DNA of 5,013 nt from Deltaproteobacteria bacterium (GTDB taxonomy: Bacteria > Desulfobacterota > DSM-4660 > Desulfatiglandales > HGW-15). Below are positions 1 through 5,013 of this stretch, piece by piece. The translations under genes and the position numbers were made by a program. Every line of letters begins with the position of its first letter. Position 1 is the stretch's first letter. The stretch lies in contig JAFDIX010000275.1 in assembly GCA_019307805.1 (NCBI GenBank), positions 1-5,013 of the forward strand, in the 5' to 3' direction. Under the pieces are notes generated by a model. That model was not told where the DNA came from, did no database searches, and saw nothing but the letters and a program-made list of their open reading frames with translations.

Positions 1-123
1 GCGTGGAGTGCATGGGTCAAGGGGAAAATTGACCAGGGAGATTTCAGGAACCGTGTACTGAAAATGGAAGCCGTAGGTGAAAAAGAATATGTTCTTGAAG
101 AAATGGAAGAACATCTGACTTAG
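1..123 (+). CDS. 3' end of an unrecognised protein-coding gene (partial)
   Basis: Forty codons are open in frame 1 from the window edge to a TAG stop at 121-123; the other two forward frames hit stops by about base 60. The visible C-terminus is charged and Glu-rich, ending in VLEEMEEHLT, and would probably form an amphipathic helix. No catalytic motif, membrane segment or metal site is visible, and I do not recognise the family. The next gene begins 20 bases after this stop with its own ribosome-binding site and no terminator between, so the two are likely in one transcript. The reading frame is well supported, but the function is open. Confidence 0.65.
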   Translation, partial: AWSAWVKGKIDQGDFRNRVLKMEAVGEKEYVLEEMEEHLT

Positions 124-143
124 AGAAAAAGGAGGGATATGCC

Positions 144-413
144 ATGGCTGATTATCCACCGGAAATTCCACCCATGAAGGCCGAGATAGTGGATGTCAAG
201 GGGGAGTGCAGCGCCGGTCATAAAAAGGGAGACACACTCACCATCGGCTGTTATGACAGTGGCGGCCTGTGCGGGTTTTTCTACCATGACATATTCCCAA
301 GCCTCAATGTCATGCAATTCGGGGGCAAGTATCCCTGGTCTTCCGGGGAAAAACTCGTCCTGGAGTGCCCGGACAGGGAAAACGCCGTGACCATCAAGAT
401 TACCCGGGAGTAG
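144..413 (+). CDS. TIGR04076 family protein (small Cys/His-containing protein, function unknown)
   Basis: This 89-residue protein matches the pattern I know for TIGR04076. It has a first strand leading to KGECSAGHKKGD (about residues 19-30), then GGLCGFFYHDIFPSL (40-54), then FGGKYPW (59-65), and a closing ECPDRENAVTIKI segment (74-86). Cys22, His26, Cys43, His48 and Cys75 are the conserved-looking positions. They could bind a metal or take part in redox chemistry, but no biochemical role is established that I know of. There is no signal peptide or membrane helix, so it should be cytoplasmic. The start is set by GGAGGG at 131-136, seven bases before ATG 144. The ATG at 139 is in another frame and only two bases from that site. 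Length is normal for the family. It follows the preceding gene by 20 bases, which suggests an operon. Confidence 0.85.
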   Translation: MADYPPEIPPMKAEIVDVKGECSAGHKKGDTLTIGCYDSGGLCGFFYHDIFPSLNVMQFGGKYPWSSGEKLVLECPDRENAVTIKITRE

Positions 414-656
414 AACCACACGGCACCTCGGGTCTAAAGAAGCGCACAACACTCAGCAGCCGGCTTTCGTAGGGTAAATAAGCGGGCAATATTTGCTAAA
501 ACGGGGTCACTGCATTAGTTTTCTTTTAGATTTCAGTGAGACAGTCGTTTTTCAGAAGACTGAAGGCTGACTGCTGTGAGCGTCACGCGCCCCACCCACA
601 AACCATACCCATCATCATGCAGCGTTCCTGCCCAATCCAACCGGAGGGATTCCATC
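414..656. other. Intergenic leader between the TIGR04076 gene and the cyclase gene
   Basis: The 243-base gap holds no gene that I can support. A 7-base imperfect inverted repeat (402-408 with 427-433, one G-T pair, 18-base loop) straddles the end of the upstream gene but has no T tract after it. A nested imperfect hairpin is possible at 542-573: CAGTC 542-546 pairs with GACTG 569-573, enclosing TTCAG 551-555 with CTGAA 560-564. This could structure the cyclase leader. No convincing -35/-10 pair was found, so whether the cyclase has its own promoter is unresolved. Confidence 0.4.
643..648 (+). promoter_or_regulatory. Ribosome-binding site that sets the cyclase start
   Basis: GGAGGG lies eight bases before ATG 657, a strong site at good spacing. 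The frame stays open upstream to a GTG at 576, but no such site precedes that codon. The 27 extra residues it would add are Pro/Ser-rich and unlike the start of a membrane protein. ATG 657 is therefore preferred. Confidence 0.8.
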
Positions 657-2216
657 ATGACCCGAATAAGGTTCTTTCGCATAAAGAATGCCATGATACT
701 TGCCAATGGGATCGCCAACGGGATTGGTGTCTCCGTTGTCCTATTTCTGACACACAGCCCTGGTTCTATCCAGGTGCCGGAAATTGCGGAACTGGGAAAC
801 AAGATAAGTTCCTTTTTCATCCCCTGTTCTTTTCTGGTGCCCATGCTCCTCACCATTCTCTATGAACTTCCCATTCGAAAGTACCTACATAGGAAAAGGC
901 ATGAAGACGACATCTTCAAGGAAGTACCCACGGAGGTGCAGCGAAAGCTCCTCAATGAGCCATTCTTCCTGATCGCAATGGATATGGGTGTCTGGCTCAT
1001 AGCTGCGCTGCTCTATTCTATTGCCTTCCAGGCTGCTGGCGCAAACTGGCCGGTGATACAACAAACCTTTGTCATATGTTTTTTCACGGGCCTGATTACC
1101 ACAACAGTGGCTTTCTTTGTGTTTGAATTCGTGTTGCAAAGGAGGGTTGTCCCCTATTTTTTCCCTGACGGAGGCCTCTATAGCATACCGAAAACATTCC
1201 GTATTCGAATCCGCACCAGACTCATCGCCCTTCTCTTTGCCTGTAATCTCATCCCTTTCTTCGCTATCATCATGACAGGATTTGCATCCGTGTCTCCAGC
1301 CCTTGGGAGCCAGGCCCAGGCCCTTGAACAAATGCGCACAGACATCTTTGCCAGTTCCGTCATTTTCATGGGTGTCGGGATCTGGCTCACATTCCTTGTA
1401 AGCAGCAATCTGACAAAGCCCCTGCAGGAGATCATTCATGTATTGCAGGGTGTGCGGCACGGTCAATTCGACAGGAAGGTTCAGGTGACATCCAATGATG
1501 AAATCGGGTATGCAGGGGACGTGATCAACGAAATGAACGAGGGATTGAAGGAGCGGGATTTCATCAAGGAGACCTTTGGCAAATACGTGGCCCAGGAGGT
1601 GAGGGATGAGGTCCTGTCCGGCAGGATTCCCCTGGACGGGGAGACAAAGGACGTCACCGTGCTTTTTGCGGATCTTCGAGACTTTACCCCCATGACCGAA
1701 TCCAACGAGCCCAAGCTCGTGGTCAAGATGATGAACCACTACTTCAAGGAGATGGCAGAGGCCATACAGCAAGAAGGCGGACTTGTCCTTCAGTTTCTCG
1801 GAGACGAAATTTATGCGGTGTTTGGCGCCCCAGTGTCACGCCCGGACCATCCGGCCCGAGCCTTCCGGGCAGGCCTCGAAATGGGGAGACGGCTGCAGGT
1901 TTTGAACAGACACTTCACGGAACAAGAATGGCCGACCCTTCGCCATGGCATCGGAATCCATACGGGCGAGGCCCTTGCAGCCAATATTGGAAGTCCGGAC
2001 AGGCTCTCCTACCTGCTGGTGGGAGATACGGTAAATCTGGCATCACGTCTGCAGGGGTTGACCAAGGAGTTTGGTGCGGAGATGATCCTCAGCAAAGCAA
2101 CCCTGGCGCGCCTGGAGGACCAAACGGCATTCAGAAAACTCGCAGATACAAGGGTGAAGGGCAGGAGCGAGCCGGTGGAGATATACACCGTCGAAGGCGC
2201 GCGGCGCACGGCATAA
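657..2216 (+). CDS. Membrane-bound class III adenylate/guanylate cyclase with HAMP domain
   Basis: This 519-residue protein should make a cyclic nucleotide (cAMP, possibly cGMP) on the cytoplasmic face of the inner membrane. About six hydrophobic segments are seen near residues 12-31, 50-70, 104-126, 135-160, 186-210 and 229-250. A HAMP linker follows at about 248-302, with its typical Pro (LTKPLQE, Pro255) and DEIG (281-284). The cyclase domain covers about 328-512. Both metal aspartates are present (Asp339 in FADLRDFT and Asp383 in LGDEIYAVFG), as are the transition-state pair Asn460 and Arg464 in GDTVNLASRL. The two positions that normally select the purine are unusual: Gln379 replaces Lys and Leu453 replaces Thr/Asp. 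The catalytic site therefore looks active, but its nucleotide preference cannot be assumed. The membrane part presumably senses or tunes activity; no known sensor domain is recognised there. It stands apart from its neighbours, with gaps of 243 and 106 bases. The last codons lie in a heptamer repeat. Confidence 0.92.
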   Translation: MTRIRFFRIKNAMILANGIANGIGVSVVLFLTHSPGSIQVPEIAELGNKISSFFIPCSFLVPMLLTILYELPIRKYLHRKRHEDDIFKEVPTEVQRKLLNEPFFLIAMDMGVWLIAALLYSIAFQAAGANWPVIQQTFVICFFTGLITTTVAFFVFEFVLQRRVVPYFFPDGGLYSIPKTFRIRIRTRLIALLFACNLIPFFAIIMTGFASVSPALGSQAQALEQMRTDIFASSVIFMGVGIWLTFLVSSNLTKPLQEIIHVLQGVRHGQFDRKVQVTSNDEIGYAGDVINEMNEGLKERDFIKETFGKYVAQEVRDEVLSGRIPLDGETKDVTVLFADLRDFTPMTESNEPKLVVKMMNHYFKEMAEAIQQEGGLVLQFLGDEIYAVFGAPVSRPDHPARAFRAGLEMGRRLQVLNRHFTEQEWPTLRHGIGIHTGEALAANIGSPDRLSYLLVGDTVNLASRLQGLTKEFGAEMILSKATLARLEDQTAFRKLADTRVKGRSEPVEIYTVEGARRTA

Positions 2217-2234
2217 GGCGCAAGGCGTAAGGCA
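2193..2234 (+). repeat. Degenerate tandem heptamer array, six units, across the cyclase stop codon
   Basis: Six adjacent 7-base units begin at 2193, 2200, 2207, 2214, 2221 and 2228, with consensus YAAGGCR. All six carry GGC at positions 4-6 and a purine at position 7. The last three are near-identical, while units two and three have drifted. The first three units encode the C-terminal GARRTA region, and the stop codon TAA forms the start of unit four. Because seven is not a multiple of three, gain or loss of a unit would change the reading frame at the protein's end. Heptamer tandem repeats are known in other bacteria (for example the STRR sequences of filamentous cyanobacteria), but no link to those is claimed. 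Confidence 0.6.
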
Positions 2235-2255
2235 CCCCAGTTAAATAGGTGCCTT
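2229..2255 (+). other. Hairpin after the cyclase gene
   Basis: AAGGCACC at 2229-2236 and GGTGCCTT at 2248-2255 form a perfect 8-base inverted repeat with an 11-base AT-rich loop. The bases that follow are CGGCGC, with no T run, so this is not a standard intrinsic terminator. It may protect the cyclase mRNA 3' end or act with Rho. Its left arm overlaps the last heptamer unit. Confidence 0.5.
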
Positions 2256-2322
2256 CGGCGCATTTCACGGGGCAGGCAGGGCGCACGGGTAGAAGAGAAA
2301 AGCCCATTCAAAAAAGGAGACA

Positions 2323-3741
2323 ATGGAAAACAGGAAAGATTCAAGCAAGAAAAGATCAGGAAGGGATGTGTTCGCGGATTTTTTTGAACCCCGTTGTATT
2401 GGCATTATTGGTTCATTCAGAGAAGGGTTCTTTGGTGGATATACCGTGGTCAAATCCCTGTTAAATGCGGGGTATAAAGGGGAAATATATCCTGTGAATC
2501 CGGGATATGAGGCCGTCCTGGGCTTAAAAGCCTATCCCTCCATCAAGGATCTTCCCGGGAGACCGGATGTTGTTCTCATCATGATCAATGCAAGATCTGT
2601 GGGCCATGTGCTTCAAGAGTGCGGGTCAAGAGGGGTTCGTGCCGCAATCGTGGTAGCGGACGGATTTGCAGAAAGGAACCAGGATGGGGTCCGCCTGCAG
2701 AAGGAGATTGTAGCCAGAGCCGGCAAAAATGGCATGCGGATTGTCGGGCCCAACACTGCCGGCATCGTCAATACAGAAAACGGTTTCAACCCATGCCCCT
2801 ACGATGCAGGATACTACCGACTGAAAAGGGGAGGGGTGGCCATCTGTTCCCAGACGGGCATGATTAACCCCCAGGCGGTTCCTTTCCCGGATCTTCACCT
2901 GGGCATAAGCAAGATCTGTGATCTGGGAAACAAGTGTGATGTGGATGAATGCGATATTCTGGAATACCTGGAATCGGATGCAGCCACAAAAGTCATCAGT
3001 CTGTACCTGGAAGGCATAAAGGACGGGCAGAGGTTTTTAAAGACAGCCAGGCGGGTAGCACGAAAAAAACCCATCCTGGTTCACAAGCCGGGCAAGACCC
3101 GGGCAGGAGCGCGGGCCTCGTCCTCACACACCGGCTCACTGGCCCTGGATGACAGGCTTTTTGACGGGCTCTCAAGGCAGGCAGGGGTATTTCGGCTTGA
3201 TAGATTCCACGAACTCTTTGAGGTGCCCAAGATTTTTTCCAGCCAGCCCCCGGCCCGGGGGAACCGTCTGGGTATTATTACCTTTACCGGCGCTGTGGGG
3301 GTTATTGCCCTTGATGAGGGAGCCAAATACGGATTGACCCTCGCCCGTTTGAGCCCAAAAACACAGGCCTTGCTGGACAATATATTTCCCGGGACAGGTA
3401 AGGTCCCGGTTGATCTGGGTCCCGTGATGGCGGCTGTCAAGGATTTCTTCCCATTGTATCCCAAGGTCCTTGGGGCGGTTATGGCTGATGAAAATGTCCA
3501 TGCCCTTTTCAATATCCTTTGGATCGGGGTGGGTGCTGAAAATGCAGGTTATTTTCTGGAGGCCTATAAAGCACTCAAGGGCAAAAGGGAAAAGCCGATC
3601 GCAACATGGGTATACGGTCCTGAGAAGAGCAGCACCCGGGCACTGGAAAGAGACCTGGAAGATCTCGGATTCCCGGTGTTCTCGGAACCGGAAACATGTA
3701 TCAAGGCACTGGGTCTCTCCGTCCAATATGCCTCAGACTGA
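2323..3741 (+). CDS. CoA-binding, alpha-type subunit of an ADP-forming acyl-CoA synthetase (acetate-CoA ligase family)
   Basis: This 472-residue protein has the domain order of the alpha subunit of NDP-forming acyl-CoA synthetases, which convert acyl-CoA + ADP + phosphate to acid + CoA + ATP and the reverse. The CoA-binding Rossmann domain (about 16-150) shows FEPRCIGIIGS, YPVNPGYE, DGFAE and GPNTAG. The second domain (about 168-300) has SQTG (176-179), YLEGIKDG with the probable catalytic Glu230, and SSHTGSLA with the probable phosphorylated His269. The third domain (about 314-470) has TFTGAVG (320-326) and VPVDL (361-365), where the family usually has TNxGGPG and NPVDL. No ATP-grasp (beta) domain is fused or adjacent, so a partner must be encoded elsewhere if it is a working ligase. 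It is soluble, with no signal peptide. GGAG at 2316-2319 is only three bases from the ATG, a short spacing, but an in-frame stop at 2290 and the lack of ATG, GTG or TTG codons after it leave no better upstream start. The acyl substrate cannot be told from sequence. Confidence 0.85.
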   Translation: MENRKDSSKKRSGRDVFADFFEPRCIGIIGSFREGFFGGYTVVKSLLNAGYKGEIYPVNPGYEAVLGLKAYPSIKDLPGRPDVVLIMINARSVGHVLQECGSRGVRAAIVVADGFAERNQDGVRLQKEIVARAGKNGMRIVGPNTAGIVNTENGFNPCPYDAGYYRLKRGGVAICSQTGMINPQAVPFPDLHLGISKICDLGNKCDVDECDILEYLESDAATKVISLYLEGIKDGQRFLKTARRVARKKPILVHKPGKTRAGARASSSHTGSLALDDRLFDGLSRQAGVFRLDRFHELFEVPKIFSSQPPARGNRLGIITFTGAVGVIALDEGAKYGLTLARLSPKTQALLDNIFPGTGKVPVDLGPVMAAVKDFFPLYPKVLGAVMADENVHALFNILWIGVGAENAGYFLEAYKALKGKREKPIATWVYGPEKSSTRALERDLEDLGFPVFSEPETCIKALGLSVQYASD

Positions 3742-3789
3742 AGATGCCCCACGCGGTGCGGTGCTGGAGGATTCTTCAGTTCGTTTTTT
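3736..3789 (+). terminator. Probable intrinsic terminator overlapping the CoA-ligase stop codon
   Basis: ACTGAAGA (3737-3744) pairs perfectly with TCTTCAGT (3773-3780), with an extra G-T pair outside (3736 with 3781). The 28-base loop is GC-rich and can fold further. The right arm is followed by TTCGTTTTTT, with six T at 3784-3789. The TGA stop (3739-3741) lies inside the left arm, so a terminating ribosome would affect folding. A shorter alternative stem (3764-3769 with 3774-3779) shares the right arm and T tract. A promoter for the next gene starts 48 bases later, as expected at a transcript boundary. Confidence 0.55.
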
Positions 3790-3836
3790 CCGGGCAGCAT
3801 GGGAATACAGCGAGAAGGCTTCCGCCAATTTGGACC

Positions 3837-3865
3837 TTGACACAAATTGCCTGAGTTCTTATGAT
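3837..3865 (+). promoter_or_regulatory. Near-consensus sigma-70-type promoter for the envelope gene pair
   Basis: A perfect -35 TTGACA at 3837-3842 is separated by exactly 17 bases from a -10 TATGAT at 3860-3865 (five of six consensus bases). Transcription would start near 3872, giving a leader of about 40 bases before ATG 3913. It lies between a probable terminator and a gene start, on the right strand. No operator-like repeat overlaps it, so nothing in the sequence suggests special control; strong basal expression is the simple reading. Confidence 0.75.
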
Positions 3866-3886
3866 TTTAGGTGCTTGGATAATTTT

Positions 3887-3903
3887 TTTATAATAATTAT
3901 AAA
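3887..3903 (+). other. AT-only inverted repeat in the leader next to the start codon
   Basis: TTTATAA (3887-3893) and TTATAAA (3897-3903) form a perfect 7-base inverted repeat with a TAA loop, in a run from 3880 to 3904 that contains almost no G or C. It ends nine bases before ATG 3913. A hairpin of A-U pairs would be weak. The region may rather serve as an unstructured, A/U-rich ribosome entry site, since no Shine-Dalgarno sequence is present. Confidence 0.4.
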
Positions 3904-3912
3904 TGTTTACCA

Positions 3913-4848
3913 ATGGAATGGGAAAATACCACAGGTCTCTGTAAAGCCCTTAAGCGCCACATCCCCTGGATGCTCGGGGTGTTGTGCTTCTTCTATGGCA
4001 CAGCGGTCTATGGGGTTTCCCAGTATGGGGCAAAATCCAAGTTGGACGAGGCCCGGGAGAATCTGCGCGTCAGCGAGGCCACGGAGACGCGTATTTCTCT
4101 GCAATTAGAGCGCCTTGAACGGTCCGGAAATGTTTCTCCTGAAGTGATCAAGGACTATGAGACCTATTTGGACAGGGTCCACAGGATGGTTATTGAAAAC
4201 CGTAAGATCCTTCAAGAGATGGAAGCTGCCCTTGGGAGATATAAGCCCCGGGAAAAAGTCACAGGGGCTCCGGATACCCTGGAGAGAGGCAATATCCCGG
4301 ATCAGAAACTACCTGAAGCAGAAGTGCGGGATGAGGTCACTGCCCTGGATGGTGAATTTTATGCGTCCCTTGCGGCCTTTGACGAAATGCTGCTGAAGGA
4401 ACTGGACGAGATCCGTGCAAAATCAGCCAATAGGATGCAGGATCTGGCCCAGGAGGCGGCGGCGGCGGCCCAACGTGTCCGTCAAAAAGGTGTTGAGGTA
4501 GATACCTCATATCAGGGAAAAACCGAAAAAACCGAGAGCGGGCAAAGGGAATCTGAAAAGAAGAAAGCAGAAAAATCCGAGGGCGAACAGCCGGAATCTG
4601 AAAAAGAAAAAACGAAAACCCAGGGAGAGCATTCCACGGATCAAGTCGCAGGCCGGGATAGGGAATACGACAGGGACCCGGGTGACGGCAAGAGCGGGAC
4701 CTATTCACGAAAAGAGAGGCCCGCTTCACACGATGATGATATTGTGGCGCGACAGATACGTGAGGCGGCGGAAAATGAGACCGATCCGGAGCTCAAGGAG
4801 AGGCTCTGGAAAGAATACGAGAACTACAAGAGAGGAAAGAGCCAATAG
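3913..4848 (+). CDS. Membrane-anchored coiled-coil, Lys/Glu-rich protein of unknown function
   Basis: This 311-residue protein does not match a family I can name. A short N-terminus with Lys11, Lys14 and Arg15 precedes one hydrophobic segment (about 18-35), suggesting a signal anchor with the rest outside the inner membrane. Residues 40-110 are heptad-like and charged, a likely coiled coil. A second helical stretch at about 135-192 contains five consecutive Ala (182-186) encoded by a GCG run. Residues 200-270 are low-complexity Lys/Glu/Ser and probably disordered. The C-terminal 38 residues, starting DDDIVARQIREAA and containing ETDPELKERLW and YENYK, look like an ordered conserved helical motif. 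I have an uncertain memory of similar tails in other proteobacterial proteins. ATG 3913 is the first start after an in-frame stop at 3880 but has no Shine-Dalgarno site. The next gene, a lipoprotein, begins 9 bases after the stop, so both likely act in the envelope. Confidence 0.75.
   Translation: MEWENTTGLCKALKRHIPWMLGVLCFFYGTAVYGVSQYGAKSKLDEARENLRVSEATETRISLQLERLERSGNVSPEVIKDYETYLDRVHRMVIENRKILQEMEAALGRYKPREKVTGAPDTLERGNIPDQKLPEAEVRDEVTALDGEFYASLAAFDEMLLKELDEIRAKSANRMQDLAQEAAAAAQRVRQKGVEVDTSYQGKTEKTESGQRESEKKKAEKSEGEQPESEKEKTKTQGEHSTDQVAGRDREYDRDPGDGKSGTYSRKERPASHDDDIVARQIREAAENETDPELKERLWKEYENYKRGKSQ
4548..4604 (+). repeat. Short internal duplication in the low-complexity region
   Basis: The 12-base string GGAATCTGAAAA occurs at 4548-4559 and again at 4593-4604, 45 bases (15 codons) apart. 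At the protein level it is Q-x-ESEK-x-K at about residues 211-218 and 226-233. It may be a remnant of a tandem duplication or simply composition bias in a Lys/Glu-rich linker. Confidence 0.4.
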
Positions 4849-4857
4849 GATAGAGTT

Positions 4858-5013
4858 ATGACACGAAGACCCTTATATATTATTACCCTGCTTTTCATAC
4901 TTTTTGCACTGAATGCCTGTGCCACATACGGCGCCCATGAGGTGGGCCCCACAGCCATTCACCAGGCCAAGGAGCAGATACCTGAAGAGGCCCTGATGGA
5001 TGTGGGGATCGAA
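4858..5013 (+). CDS. Lipoprotein of unknown function (5' part only, cut by window end)
   Basis: Fifty-two codons are visible and remain open at the window edge. The start MTRRP is followed by a hydrophobic stretch (about 6-18) and a lipobox L18-N19-A20-C21, so Cys21 should be lipidated by the Lgt/Lsp pathway. Ala at the +2 position, not Asp, favours outer-membrane sorting by Lol. After a short linker comes KEQIPEEALMDVGIE, the start of a folded part. I have an uncertain memory of a proteobacterial lipoprotein family with a similar LDVGI segment. AGGA at 4847-4850, overlapping the previous stop codon, is seven bases before the ATG and serves as the ribosome site. The 9-base gap to the preceding membrane protein implies co-translation or at least one transcript. 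Confidence 0.8.
   Translation, partial: MTRRPLYIITLLFILFALNACATYGAHEVGPTAIHQAKEQIPEEALMDVGIE

Noticed and set aside
482..498. Possible sigma-54 site (GGGCA followed by TTGC) or a weak TTGCTA -35 box before the cyclase.
   Set aside because: The GG-to-GC spacing is two bases short for sigma-54, and no acceptable -10 hexamer lies 16-18 bases after TTGCTA.
576..656. Upstream GTG start for the cyclase, adding 27 residues.
   Set aside because: No ribosome site precedes it, the added residues are Pro/Ser-rich and unlike a membrane protein start, and ATG 657 has GGAGGG at ideal spacing.
885..1772. Long open frame on the minus strand (295 codons) opposite the cyclase.
   Set aside because: The + strand here encodes clear membrane, HAMP and cyclase motifs. 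The minus product is His/Cys-rich with no recognisable domain and is best explained as a codon-bias shadow.
3172..3726. Minus-strand open frame of 184 codons opposite the CoA-ligase gene.
   Set aside because: It lies wholly antisense to conserved domains of the + strand protein and shows no motif of its own.
3889..3894. Perfect TATAAT as a second -10 element just before ATG 3913.
   Set aside because: The region 15-18 bases upstream has no -35-like hexamer, and it would give a leader of only about 12 bases. It is likely a by-product of the AT-rich inverted repeat.
4455..4469. GGC/GCG trinucleotide run as a possible variable microsatellite.
   Set aside because: It is only about five units, stays in frame and encodes a short Ala stretch in a helix; this is common in coding DNA and gives no sign of instability.

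Overview
The window is 5,013 bases of roughly half-GC bacterial DNA with every credible gene on the + strand. No single gene fixes the taxon. The combination of a TIGR04076-type small cysteine/histidine protein, a HAMP-linked class III nucleotide cyclase and a stand-alone alpha-type subunit of an ADP-forming acyl-CoA synthetase is most familiar from anaerobic or sulfate-reducing Desulfobacterota (former Deltaproteobacteria). This assignment is inference from gene content and style, not from a marker gene.

Layout: (1) bases 1-123 are the 3' end of an unrecognised gene, followed after 20 bases by a TIGR04076 family protein (144-413) that is probably co-transcribed with it. (2) A 243-base gap with no convincing promoter leads to a 519-residue membrane cyclase (657-2216): six predicted membrane helices, a HAMP linker and a class III cyclase domain. 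Its metal-binding and transition-state residues are intact, but both purine-selecting positions are non-canonical. A degenerate six-unit heptamer array runs across its stop codon, followed by a short hairpin. (3) At 2323-3741 lies a 472-residue CoA-binding/CoA-ligase protein with the family's catalytic His and Glu but no ATP-grasp domain. Its stop codon sits inside the stem of a probable intrinsic terminator (3736-3789). (4) A near-consensus sigma-70-type promoter (3837-3865) then starts a new unit: a membrane-anchored, coiled-coil, Lys/Glu-rich protein of unknown function (3913-4848) and, 9 bases later, a lipoprotein cut off by the window end (4858-5013).

Functionally, the first part is a loose run of signalling and metabolic genes with no shared pathway that I can demonstrate. 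The second part looks like a two-gene cell-envelope module under its own promoter. The points most worth a second look are the altered substrate-selection pair of the cyclase, the heptamer array across its 3' end, the orphan CoA-ligase subunit with changed domain-3 motifs, and the uncharacterised envelope pair. I see no CRISPR array, mobile element, RNA gene or clear defence system here.
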